This document shows positions 20,580 to 32,100 of a stretch of 64,000 nt of DNA, piece after piece; positions within the stretch are counted from its first letter, which is position 1, and each line of letters opens with the position of its first letter. Both the position numbers and the translations under genes were made by a program. A model generated the notes under the pieces. That model did no database searches and was not told the DNA's origin. It worked only from the letters and a program-made list of their open reading frames with translations. Source of the DNA: Pictodentalium vernedei (lineage: Eukaryota > Mollusca > Scaphopoda > Dentaliida > Dentaliidae); contig CM062296.1 in the NCBI GenBank assembly GCA_031216915.1, forward strand, positions 669,060,753 through 669,124,752, in the 5' to 3' direction.

Positions 20580-22373
20580 TTCCATGGTATGTTCTCAAAC
20601 ACGAGGTCATAGGTGGGCGCTTCAATACACATTGCCTCTACCTCACCACAAAAGAAAGGGACATCCATCCTCGCCATCGCAAGGGGGGGGGGGGGGGGAA
20701 CCTCCTAATCGTCCCATCTATTAGCACGCACACGTGGTCGTGCCCTGTCAGCTGTCCGTCGCTATAATGAGCTCCATCTTTACCGCCGCGCTACTGCACC
20801 CTGTGTCCCGTAGCATATGAGCTTCTCGGTCTCACATACGCTCGGTACACCGGCATCTCCTCCTTTTTCCAAGGGAGGGTATCCCTCGCACAGTCCACTA
20901 ATTATGGGCAAAACTTACCCACCTTCCAGTCTGAGCTGCCCTGTCTCCAGCGTTTGACGCAGTGGGCTCCTCTCTGGCCCAGTTGTTTGGCAGAATGCCG
21001 CTGTCTACCTTTTCTTCACATGCTGGCTGTATCGCATTATTCTTCCTTCCATTGCTAATCGGGGACGGGTCTCTCCTTCCCTCCAGTTCTTTGGGGGTCT
21101 CCGCTTTTTTCTCCCCATGACCATCCTTCTCCAACAGTCTCTTGTCAGGTGCCCCTTTTTGTTGCATACGTGACAAATTGTGTCCCTGGGTTCTGACTCT
21201 CTTTGATTCCCCGGGAGCTTTCCGGCTCGGGACTTGGGTTCCTAACGGGTGCCTTTGCAACCACGTTACTCCCATTCCTGCCCGACCTACCCTGGGTCGA
21301 CCTCCCCATGAGCCTCCAAATACTGCTCGGCCACCATTGTCATTTCCCCTACGCTACTCGGTTTCCCCTCTTTAATAAAGAATGCCATCTCGGGGGCACA
21401 CAATGACATAAACTGCTCCCTGATAAGTAAGTCCTTCAGGGAGGGAAATGACTCCTCTATTCCTGATAGTTCGACCCATCTGTCGAAATATCTTGGCCCT
21501 TGACACAAACTGGTACACACTTTCACCCTTCTCAGTCTTGCATTCTCTGAATTTCGTCCTGAACCTTTTCTCGGTGTCCTGGTATCTCTTGAGGATACCT
21601 TTCTGAGCTCACCGTAGTCATTAGATTGGTCAGAGGGAATCCTCACATACACTTGTAGCGATTTGCCGCCAGCAGCGGAATAAGGCTGACTCCCAGGCGT
21701 CATCGGGCCAACACTGACTCGAAGCAAACCTTTCAAATCTCTATAAGTGAGCGTCAATGTCGTCAGTCTGTTCATTGAACTTGGGTAACTGTGGAAAAGG
21801 TGTCCTCACGTTTCCCCCCGGGAATTTCTCCACCTTGTCTACACCACCTTGTCTACCATTAGCTCAGGATAACTGCGCCCTGGCCCTTCAAATTTCCATT
21901 CCCCTCTCATATTGCCTTTCAGCCTTCTCACGGGTCTCTTCAGCCTCCTCACGTGCCCTTTCAATTCTCCACGCGCCCTTTCAGACCTTTCGCGTTCAAC
22001 CTGAATCTCTTTCTCTCGTTCCGCAACTCTTAGTGCTGCCTCTCTCTCTCTTCCCTTTCACGTTCTAACGCAGCTCCTCTCTCTCATCTCGTTCAGATCT
22101 TTCTCGCTCTAACGCAGCCCCTCAGTCAACTCTTTCTCGCTCTAACGCAGCCCCTCAGTCAACTCTTTCTCGCTCTAACGCAGCCTCTTTCCCTCGTTAT
22201 ACTGTCCGTAAAGCAGCCTCCTCGCGCTTCAACGTAACCTGACGCTGCAACTCTGCGGCCATTTCTTTCGCCACACGCTTTTGCTCACCTTTCACAAATT
22301 TTTGCAACTCACTACCCGTGAAGCCTAACCACTCTCCCATGCTAATCAACTGTTCCAAGCGTGGGGTATCCAT
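20580..22373 (-). pseudogene. Gypsy gag-protease pseudogene
   Basis: Reading on the minus strand from an ATG at 22373, the first ~60 codons give a Gag N-terminus (MDTPRLEQLI, then GSELQKFVKGEQKR) followed by Glu/Arg-rich coiled coil. That coiled coil is expanded by ~33-bp tandem repeats (22094-22190) that contain stops. A SCAN-like capsid segment follows at 21400-21500 (SFPSLKDLLIREQFMSLC, then EQYLEAHG). A CCHC zinc knuckle (CHVCNKKGHLTRDC) sits near 21135-21175. A retropepsin-like LRDTGCS, with the catalytic DTG at about 20799-20807, comes next, then FCGEVEAMCI at about 20640-20690. Several frameshifts and stops break the frame. This would be the structural protein and processing protease; pol is missing downstream. 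Confidence 0.72.
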
Positions 22374-23110
22374 TTTTGACGTTTATCCGGGGTGTGTGTG
22401 TGGGGGGGGGGGGGGAGGGGGTAGTAGAAAATTTGCAAACGTCATGTCCCATTTTTCGGTTTAGCCCTTTTTTACACCCACCCACCACCTTGTGCAATTT
22501 TTCTACTGCCATTTTCAGACACACACCCCGCTTTCCCATTGAAATTACGAATTGCTTTGACAAACATCATAATAGGTATGAAAAGAAGTATAGTTCGCTG
22601 ATTAGTTTGATTTCACCAGTGATTCCAAGTACTTGTTACAACTTTTTATTACCCAGGAAGGTTAGTTTCACTTCTTGTTTGCAGAATGCGGCTCCAGCAA
22701 TCTTTAAAAAAAAACTCATCCAGAACAGCTTAATGTCCAGGGAAGTATAATGATGGCCTAAGATGTGCCCAGTCCTATTCCCCTGGTTTGACGTAAATAA
22801 AATGTGTTCAAATTATTCCCCTGATTTGTACAATAGAAGTAAGCTAAAAATGACAAAAAAATTCAATCCATTCTGATCCATTTATTTATTTTTTACTTGA
22901 TTCTACATGATTGATTCCATAACTGACTCAAAATGCGAACCTTGTTATTATGGTTTATTTATTTTTTGTTTATTTTTGCCTAATTCTCAATTAAAAATCA
23001 GTTGAAAATGATATTTGTCAATTTTCCAAAAATCTCAAGTTACCAATGACACATATGCATGGTAAAGTCGTAATACACAATAATAGCAGGTTAAACTATA
23101 CTGAATATTA
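22374..23110. other. non-coding interval
   Basis: Contains GT and poly-G runs at 22390-22420. No supported gene. Confidence 0.4.
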
Positions 23111-23961
23111 TTTTGTGACTAGGTCAGATAAGATAAGATAAATTTAATTGCAATAAAACATCCATATGGACAGATTGCATAACAACGATGAACATATACA
23201 TATAGAAAAGAACATACACATATTTGAATTATAATTCAAATACGTGACAGGTAAATCTCAATGTGCAAACGATTATAAAGTACTTAGCAGCAATTGCCGA
23301 GTGTCAAAGAACTGTCGGATTACGCTGCTGACTTTCGATACAATTTGTGGACAATTATTTGATATAATAAGATATGGTTCAAGCTCTAACTGGCTCTTAA
23401 AGAGACGATATGTTCTTAGTTTACTGTTATCCGTGTGTATTTGAAGATTAAAATTTCATTTCTGTGTGCTGATACATTTATATTACAGGAGGCTAAACTA
23501 TCACCACTAATATGCGTATTAATTCCAAAAGATTCCAAAGTTTTGAAAAGTGATTTGTTTGAAGTTAGATTCATGTGTTCGGTAGCAGCATTTTGCAAAC
23601 GTGTGTTACTTGAGACTGATGCTAATTTGTTAAGGTAAGATGCCATACGACAAAGAATATCAATGTAAATTGGGTAACTGCCCAGTTCAGCTCTAACAGC
23701 ATTATTGCATGCATATTTTCCAACTCCTAATAATTGTTTACAAAATTTAATGTATAGTTGCTCACGATTAGTATTCTTCTCAGTTATTTCCATACCCCAT
23801 AACTCACAGCCATATAAGGCAACGGGCTTTACTAGTTTGTGAAACAGTTTCAGAGAAGTTCCGACAGGAAGCGGTGCAGTTCTATGACAAGCGCTGAGTA
23901 AGGAAAACAATGTCATGCAACAATATTTGAAATTTGAAAACGTGTTGGAACTGTTAACCAA
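23110..23961 (-). pseudogene. 3' end of a CR1/RTE-type LINE
   Basis: The minus-strand frame 23961-23416 (181 codons) resembles the C-terminal region of non-LTR reverse transcriptase proteins: LFHKLVKPVALYGCELWG, then KFCKQLLGVGKYA, then RAELGSYPIYIDI. It lacks the catalytic RT core, so this is a 5'-truncated copy. The 3' end at about 23115-23135 is a TTATC-type microsatellite (AGATAAGATAAGATAA on the plus strand), as expected for a LINE tail. The exact clade cannot be assigned. Confidence 0.6.
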
Positions 23962-23969
23962 GCTGAAAC

Positions 23970-25110
23970 AGGGCAGTTGTCACAATCAGATTCACTTATC
24001 TCTAGCACTCCTTCTCCGTCATTTTACAAAAACAATGACAACGAGTAAACAACAGAAAATATTCTCAAATATCCTTTTAACATTTGAGTGAATGAGTGAA
24101 GCCCTTGAAGTGGAGAGAATATTAGTTGATACTATCACGTTTTTACATTAATTCATGCTGTATCTGGTGCATTATAAAGCATTTTTCCCCCAAAAATGTC
24201 CGGCATATTTTCTACATTGAGAATCCGACACCCACCCCTCCACCAAGATGTATTATTTGTGATATTTGCACAGATTTCACTTCATATTAACACTTATAAA
24301 GGCTCCTTGTGTTGCAGTTAACCTATTAGGGTTGATTTACAGCATTTTCTCAGTGGTTTGGAACATAAATAATGATATATCGCAGACAATTATGAAAAAT
24401 TGCATAATTTGAGAACGCACGTTTTTAGCGAACCCATGAGACCCACCCACCCCACACATAACGTATCGCAAATGTTTGGTGCCCCCCCCCCCCCCCCCCC
24501 CCACGGTTTATCACTAAACATTGCACACCAAAAATATTTTTTCTAGTCAAAGGATTAATTATTCCCTATCCTACACTGCGTCCTATTATTACGCGAGAAT
24601 TTCCACCACCGTTATTTTAAATTCGCCCATCGAATTCAAGAGCTAATTTGACCAATGATTAACTCCTTCACAACTTATGAAAACTATTAAAATTTAAAAG
24701 CGGCAACCTGTATGAAAATTAAAACTGAAGCATATATTAAAATTGTCATTGAGTGATCCGGTTGATTTTTAACTTTTCAGCTGTTACCTTAGGACGGTCC
24801 TGGTGTTAGTCTCTCCAGATGCCGGAAACCCGGGCTTTGTCGTTGCTGGGGGAATAGATTCGCGCGGCGTATTCAACCAAAACTCAAGGATTGTCGCCTG
24901 AACCCGTGCGTAAATGTATGTCTCATCGTGACGAACCCACCCGTTTCGTTTTTGTTGGGATGGGTAATTTGTGACTTACATGAAATCCAATGCATCAGAA
25001 AAACAAAACGTCAATCACACCCCACCCACACAGTTTTTGAGTCACTTGCGGGCCAGCATTCTCTGTTGTCTCTGGTTTTCCTTCTTTGTCGCTGGTGTTT
25101 GGACTTTGGT
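23970..25110. other. non-coding interval
   Basis: No gene supported. A poly-C run lies at 24483-24502. This is the leader side of the Gypsy-derived block if the direct repeats are LTRs. Confidence 0.35.
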
Positions 25111-25117
25111 CGCCTTT

Positions 25118-25345
25118 TCACTTCACTCTTTCACTGCTGTCGCACGGCCACTGACGCATTGTCACTTCACCGGACGCCTTTGCTCTAACATGTCACGCAC
25201 TGTCACTCTACCACTGCCGTCGCACGGCCTCTAACGTATTGTCCCTTTACTATATGCCTTCCCTCTAACAAGTGACAGAATGTTACTCTATCACTGCCGT
25301 CGCACGGCTTCTGGCTTATTGTCACTTACTGGACGCTTTTCACTC
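25118..25345. repeat. three ~75-bp tandem repeats
   Basis: Three diverged units, each containing CACTGCYGTCGCACGGCC followed by a TGTCACTT...GGACGC phrase. They lie next to the right direct repeat, where tandem repeats in retrotransposon leaders are common. Confidence 0.7.
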
Positions 25346-25482
25346 AAGCAGTCGTCATCAATGGGGTTAAAACCTCCCCTCCATTTATCTCAGAATAATG
25401 TTCATATACAGGCAAAGTCTACTCTGCCTACGCATGGTTTGCCTCATACAACCGGCAATATCGTCTATCTCAAAGCCAATTT

Positions 25483-26121
25483 TCGTGAGCTTCCTGAGCT
25501 CGTTCTTTCTATTTCTACTCCTACACTGGTATATGGCCACCGACTTGGACCGCGACTTTTCCTACTCTAAATTGAGCTCTGTGGCTCCCCTAACATTACA
25601 ACGTGCCTATACGTTCGCATCGATGCGGCTCCTCCTTTAACCTGTAGCATGGAACATCCGCAGCTCCTCGACTACGACCCACAGTATTACACGTCTTTAG
25701 ACTAGAATGAAATTTTCGAGAAATCCCCCGATTTTATTTAGATTGCCAGAACATTAATTCCCATCTTAATTGCTTCTCTTCAACCTGGCCGCTTAGATCT
25801 ATCTTAATTTAATATTAGCTTTTAAGTTCGTTTGAAAGTCCCGCAATTCCGTATACCCTGACATTCGATGACAGTAAAGATACGTAATATGGATGTGTGT
25901 TCAGAATCTGTGGGATGTACTGTTTTTACAACAGTTACCTATTAACTGGACATAATTATACAGATAATGACTGCACGAGACGACTAGCTTTTACACCTTT
26001 CATCTTTTATCCGACAGCTCACGTGGCGTTCAACAAATGCGCAATTTATGCCCAGTAAATTTTCATGCTTAATTAGCAGCGCATGTATTATTGCTGGTCT
26101 GTTTAAATGACAAATCGTTTT
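25483..26121 (-). repeat. right direct repeat (candidate 5' LTR)
   Basis: Copy of 18484-19128. Its right edge abuts the inverted-repeat element that starts at 26130. Confidence 0.6.
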
Positions 26122-26416
26122 TCATCTCCATAGTGATACGTGGTGTTAGTGCGCATGCGCAGCGCGTGTTGTTAGGGTGATACGTGTTTCCGTCGTCCAT
26201 TTTGTGTACTGGAGGCCGCCATATTGGTTTCTATGGTAGCACGCGATTGCTATGTAATCTAAGGCCTACAATAGGACAGGGGTATGTTCGGAGGGTATGT
26301 TCGATTGAATCGGAGTATCTTCTGGAACGACTCCCCTGGATAATTACCACAAACAACCCAACAACTTGTATTATTTGGAATTATTCCAGAATTCTCTGCT
26401 TCTATCTATATATGCA

Positions 26417-27089
26417 AGTCCGTAAAATTTGAATTCCGTGATTTGTCATCAACACACGAGGGTATTCCCCTTCCCTATTGGAAGAATTCAGTTTAATGGG
26501 TTGTAGTTTAAAAATTCAGATCACCTTTCGTTATATTTCATTAAGTTTAAAAATTTATTCATTTCAAAGGGTGTTAATATTTATTTATATTATGGTTAAA
26601 AAATTCATTCAGTTCAAAGGGGTTTTAATTACATAAAGTTCATTAAAACAGTTCAAAGGGTTAACATTGGGTTATATTTGGGGGTTATAGTTCATTCAAA
26701 CAATTCAAAGGGGTTTTAATTATATATACCTTTATTAGGGTTATAGTTCATTCAGTTGAAAACCTTGTTATGGTCAATTCACTTCGATACCTTCATTGGG
26801 TCAGTTCTCTTCTATCTGTTATGCTCACTTCGATCTTGGTTGTGTTGAATCTTCGTTCACTTCATTCGATCAGATCAAACTAGTTCGATCAATCCGACTA
26901 GTTTGACATTCTTTCACTTTGTTATGTTTACTTCGATCTTGGTTATGTTGGATCTGTACCTTTGTTACTTTGTAGTGACTGGTTGTCTCTGTTCAGGTTC
27001 TTGTAGACATTGTTGAATTGGGTGTTATCAATCCCTTTCCATACCCTCGTGTGTTGATGACAAATCACGGAATTCAAATTTTACGGACT
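26417..27089. mobile_element. 673-bp element nested in the inverted-repeat element
   Basis: TIRs of ~50 bp: AGTCCGTAAAATTTGAATTC...CACGAGGGTAT at the left and its exact mirror at 27042-27089. The inside has repeated GTTCATTCAAACAATTCAAA-type phrases and no coding frame. No convincing target duplication is visible. Confidence 0.65.
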
Positions 27090-27394
27090 CGGCTAGGAAT
27101 CTCAATTACGGAATGCCTTATATGTATACAGGGGAAATCTGATTCAACCTTGACCAATGTTACAGTCGAGACTGAGATAGGTATAGCTAGGACGTAATGG
27201 GTGAGATATGGGGCAGAATAACAGAAGCCAATAGTACTGGTACAAGGCCGCAATGGAACAAGACTTTTGTAGAAGCTAATGATAGGACAGATAGGCCATA
27301 GACCTGTAATGGCATTGGAGCCTTGGCGACAAGATGGAAGCGGTTGGTAAGATTACATTAGATCCATTGAGGGCTTTTACATAGCCTAATGCGA

Positions 27395-27755
27395 CAAAAA
27401 GGGAATTCTCCAAAAGGTATCCTCGATAGGTATCCTCAATAGGTATCCTCAAATAATACAATACCAGGCCATAGGTATCCTCAAATACTGAAATGAGGCT
27501 AAGAGTCGTAGTAAATTATACCTCATTGAGGGATTTTTAATGGTCCTCATAACCTCAAAATTCAATGAGGCTATGAGGGATAATAAATGAGGACTCATTG
27601 AGGGCTTTTACCTAGCCCTCATGGCCTCATACGACAAAAAGGGATTCTCCTAAAGGTATCCTCGATAGGTATCCTCGAATAATACAATACCAGGCCATAG
27701 GTATCCTCAGATACTGAAATGAGGCTAAGAGTCGTAGTAAATTATACTCATTCAT
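27395..27755. repeat. ~130-bp direct duplication
   Basis: 27395-27527 (AAAGGTATCCTCGATAGGTA, then ACTGAAATGAGGCTAAGAGT) is repeated at 27628-27752 with few differences, and the shorter GGTATCCTC phrase recurs within each unit. Confidence 0.8.
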
Positions 27756-28390
27756 ACATACGACAAAAAAGGGATTCCATAGCCACGGGTGTTTCCCAAA
27801 AATGGGATTCCATGGGATATGGCCATTGGATATGGAGGTGATGAGAATCGTATACGACTTCGTTGTAATAAGGGGAGATAACTCTGCAAACAGATTATGA
27901 GAAATCAAGCAATCTGAATGGTTATAAATGATCTAGATATATGAAACAACGAGAGTACTTGGAACAGGGTCAGAACTAACAAGAATAGACCAGAATAGCT
28001 AATTATAGTAATAATAAGTAAAGCTGCTCCAACTAATAGGCTCATCTACGCTACTGGAGTATACTCCAGAACAAAGGAACATGACCAGGTGGAGGAAAAC
28101 GATTGCATATATAGACAGAAGCAGAGAATTCTGGAAGAATTCGAAATAGTACAAGTAGTTGGGTTGTTTGTGGTAATTATCCAGGGAAGTCGTTCCAGAA
28201 AATACTCCGATTCAATCGAACATACCCTCCGAACATACCCCTGTCCTATTGTAGGCCTTAGGTAACATAGCAATCACGTGCTACCATAGAAACCAAGATG
28301 GCGGCCTCCAGTACACAAAATGGACGACGGAAACACGTATCACCCTAACAACACGCGCTGCGCATGCGCACTAACACCACGTATCACTAT

Positions 28391-29110
28391 TTTTTTTTTC
28401 CAATTATTTATTTGGTGATATTTTGCAGAGGCCACGATTTTACAATCCTCCGTACAATCTCACGTGGCTAGGAGATGCAAGAGGGCATACAAAATATAAC
28501 ATATTATGTTATCAAATCTGTCACAGCGAGATACTCTAACAATTGGAAAAAATGTGTATGTATGTGTAAGTATGTACAATAGGGTGTACGCGGGGGGGGG
28601 GGGGGGGGGGGGGGGGGCGGTGAGTGTGTTGTGGTGGAGGTGGAGTGGGCTTAATGGGTTAGATTGAGACTGCTTCTATGAAAAAGACGATAGAAGGGGT
28701 AATTTGAGATGACTTGCTGAGACAATTCGTTATTTGTATATGCAGCTATATTTTGTCGATTAGCTCAGTTTTCACTCGTTTGAAGGCGGGCATCCTAGTG
28801 ACCGGATTCGGTGTTCCCGGGAACTTTGCGGATGAAGAGGAAATGAGCCTGACTCTAAGGAAGATGCAATGGTCTCAGTTCTTTAGTCCCCTCACAAATT
28901 TTAGTGACCCCGAGTTCCAGAAAAGAATGTCCAAAATCACACTTAAAGTAACCTACCAGTCATTGCAGGCTACAAGCAAATATATATGTCTGAGGAACGG
29001 ACTTTTGAGGTCGTAGGGATTACATCCGCGCCCTGTGTGTCTATACAGATTACGTGGGACGTCATGATACATGACCTCTTCTATCGGATTATTACAGAGG
29101 TAATGTCGGA
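28391..29110. other. non-coding interval with poly-G run
   Basis: The poly-G run is at 28591-28617. A plus-strand frame at 28714-29016 has no recognisable domain and I do not call it. Confidence 0.35.
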
Positions 29111-32100
29111 ATAGGTAATTATTCGCAAGCAATATTGTCGAGTTTGTTCCATTTTTCAGAATATTCGCTGGCTAGGTTATTTTTTGTATATATGTGTTCC
29201 TCTATTTCGTAAAATCTTTTTAGGCGGATTCTAAAGTTGGCGAGGCTAGGAGACATTTGTTGATATTTACAACAGTATATATGGTGTTTAGCCAAAATGA
29301 TGATACTATTGATTATGTCATTAGGGTCTTCTGTTCCGAGTAGTATATTTCTTTTAGTCAAACAGATAGATATGTCCCGTTCTTGTAAAAATATTCGGCA
29401 TTCCTTCCAGCATTCTTTGATTATGTTGCAGGACCAGAAGATATGGGAAATAGTTTCTTCTTCTGTTTTGCAAAAAATACATAGAGGGGAATGAGTATTG
29501 TTAAATTCAGCTATATATTTGTTTACTCCTAATATACGATTGATAATTTTGTATTGAAAGTATTTTAATTTGTTGTCCATAATACCGCATTTAAATGGAT
29601 TTTGGTATATTGTAGTCCAGTTTAGGTCTAATTCGATTTCTGATTTTCATTTCAATTGTGATTTACATTTAATGTTTTTTTGTGTATTTTGAAGCTTCAG
29701 CAATCTGTGACAGTAGTATGTCTCGGGCTTTTGAGGACTCATTTGGATGACCCCGGTGGATGACGCCGGAAGTGACGTCATGTGCTAAGTCAATAAAACC
29801 AATAAAATGGGAAATCCGTATCAAATAAAGTCAATTTCGGTGATTTCGGGTGGATTTTGGTGATTTGAAGGGATTGTCGGGTTGTTTGTGGTAATCAGAT
29901 TTACCCCTGTTCAATCGAACATACCCTCCGAACATACCCTTGTCTTGTTAGAAGCCATAGAAACCAAGATGGCGGCCTCCAGTATACAAAATGGACGACG
30001 GAAACACGTATCACCCTAACAACACGCGCTGCGCATGCGCACTCACACCACGTATCACTATGGAGATGACGTCACAAGATGGCCGCTCACGCGGGTTACC
30101 ATGACAACACAACATGGCGCCACTAGGTCACGTGACATGACGTCACTTCCGGGGTCATCCACCGGGGTCATCCAAATGAGTCCTCAAAAGCCCGAGACAT
30201 ACTACTTGTGACCTTTTTCTGATAAGATATTTTGATAAGGGGTGGGGATAATAGGTTGTTCGATTGATGCAATTGTTTCTTGGTCTAACTTAAACTCTTT
30301 CATTGCTTTTCTAATTCCCGTTATTACGCCAGAGTAACTTATAAAATCGGTGAAATTTCCATATCTATCTTTAAACATTTGATAAGACATGAAACTACCA
30401 TCTGGATTAAAAGTATCTCTAATGCATCTGATTCCACGTTTATTCCAGGCTGGAATACTAATTATATTTTCCATGTTATTTAATCCACTGCTATAACCAA
30501 AGGACTTAATAAAATCTGTTGCTGTTCGTTTGAATGTTACTATATACTGTTGCCATGATTGCAGGACATCGAGCCAAAAAGGATGACGCACAATGCGTTT
30601 TTTTAGCTTTTCAACAAATTTATGTTCCGCAAAATTTTCTCCGATTTGTGCAATATTAGCTATGGACTTGAAAAAAAACCGTTGAGAAACTATTTTTTGT
30701 GAGGAGTCTTTTTATCCACGAGACCTTCATAGTGTTTATATGTATCTCTAGATCTATAATTTTCAGGCCCCCCTCTGCATACCCTGATATGAGACGCCGC
30801 TTCTTTATTTTGTCTACACTACTTCCCCAAATAAAGTTGAACAACAGGCTGTTTATTTCTTTTAAGATTTTGGTGAGGGGTTGTGGATCGAAAGAAGTAA
30901 ATGATTTAATTGGGGAACTAGAAAGGTTTTAATTACTGTTATTTTTCCCAGAGGTGTTATTTGACGTTTTTTCCAGAGATTTAGAATTGCTTTCATTTTA
31001 TCCATTTTTTTACTATAATTTTCTCCGACCGGGTCCTTATCTGCCATATTGAACTCCACACCGAGAAGCGTGAATTTAGAAGCGACCTCCATATCAGGAT
31101 ATCCAGAGGGGGCATGGGCTCTGCCTTTTATCGTTCCTATCCCTGTCAATTTTGTTTTCTTCAGATTAATTTTTAGCCCTGAGATTGTGGCAAATTTATT
31201 TAAGACCATTAACGATGTTGCAGTTGATTTCTGAGAGCCATCTAGTAGTAGACACGTGTCATCTGCGTACTGGCTAAGTTTAAATTCTTTCCCCGAGTGG
31301 CATATACCTGTTATATCTTCATTTTGTTTGATTAGCATTGCGAGGATTTCAGCACCTAGAATAAATAAATATGGGGACAATGGGTCACCCTGCTTACAGC
31401 CACGCTGCAGGTGGACAGGCTCCAACATAAAACCAGACTGAAGCACAGTCGAGAATGTGTCGTTATAGATAGTATTTACCTATTTTTGGAATGATTCACC
31501 GAAATTAAAAAACGTGAGTGTTTGTAGAAAAAAATTCCATTCAATGGTATCAAACGCCTTTTCAAAATCTATTAACAGTAAACTGCCAGGATGATTTTCT
31601 GACTCTGTATAGTCTATAACATCTTTCACTATCCTGATGTTTTCGGCAATGCATCTACCTTTAATAAAACCTGTTTGGTCATCATTAATTACTTTGGGTA
31701 GGAGAGGTTTGATTCGGTTTGCCAATGCGGTCGTGGTAATTTTATATGGGATGGTGAGGAGGGTGAGAGGTCGTTGGTTGGTTATTAGGGCTTTGTCTTT
31801 GTCCTTTTTGGGGATGCATTTTAATATGCCATGGCGCTGTGTGACTGAGAGATTTTCTACATCATACGCATAGTTTATTGAATCTAAAACGTAGTGTCCA
31901 ATGTCTATCCAAAAGAATTTAAAGAATTCAACCGTAAATCCATCGATCCCAGGGGCTTTTTCGTTTTTCATACTCTTTAAAGCATCAGTTAATTCTACTA
32001 AGTTCAGGTAGCCATCTGCGGTTAACGATTCAGCTTTGCTTAGGGTCGCCACCTTTGATTTGTCAATTATCTGGTCCAGATTAACGTCTTCTAGATTTGT

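Larger units (their letters stand above)
18484..26121 (-). mobile_element. decayed Ty3/Gypsy retroelement with long direct repeats
   Basis: Direct repeats of about 640 bp lie at 18484-19128 and 25483-26121; both contain CCACCGACTTGGACCGCGAC and end near TTGCTGGTCTGTTTA, with roughly 90% identity by eye. Between them, on the minus strand, are remains of gag and a retropepsin (20.6-22.4 kb). No reverse transcriptase, RNase H or integrase can be seen before the left repeat. I take the repeats as LTRs of an internally deleted Gypsy element. LTR termini, primer-binding site and polypurine tract could not be fixed, so the repeats might instead be a segmental duplication. Confidence 0.55.
26130..28390. 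mobile_element. 2.26-kb inverted-repeat element carrying promoter-like motifs
   Basis: 26130-26425 is mirrored by 28104-28390. The outer ends read ATAGTGATACGTGGTGTTAG. Both arms contain the NRF1 palindrome TGCGCATGCGCA or its core (26151-26160; 28359-28370) and GGAGGCCGCCAT / AAGATGGCGGCC. The arms match the inside of the 495-bp element at 29712. The middle (26.4-28.1 kb) is non-coding and itself repetitive. No transposase was found. Confidence 0.75.

Noticed and set aside
28714-29016. 100-codon plus-strand frame
   Set aside because: No recognisable domain, splice context or relation to neighbours; left uncalled.
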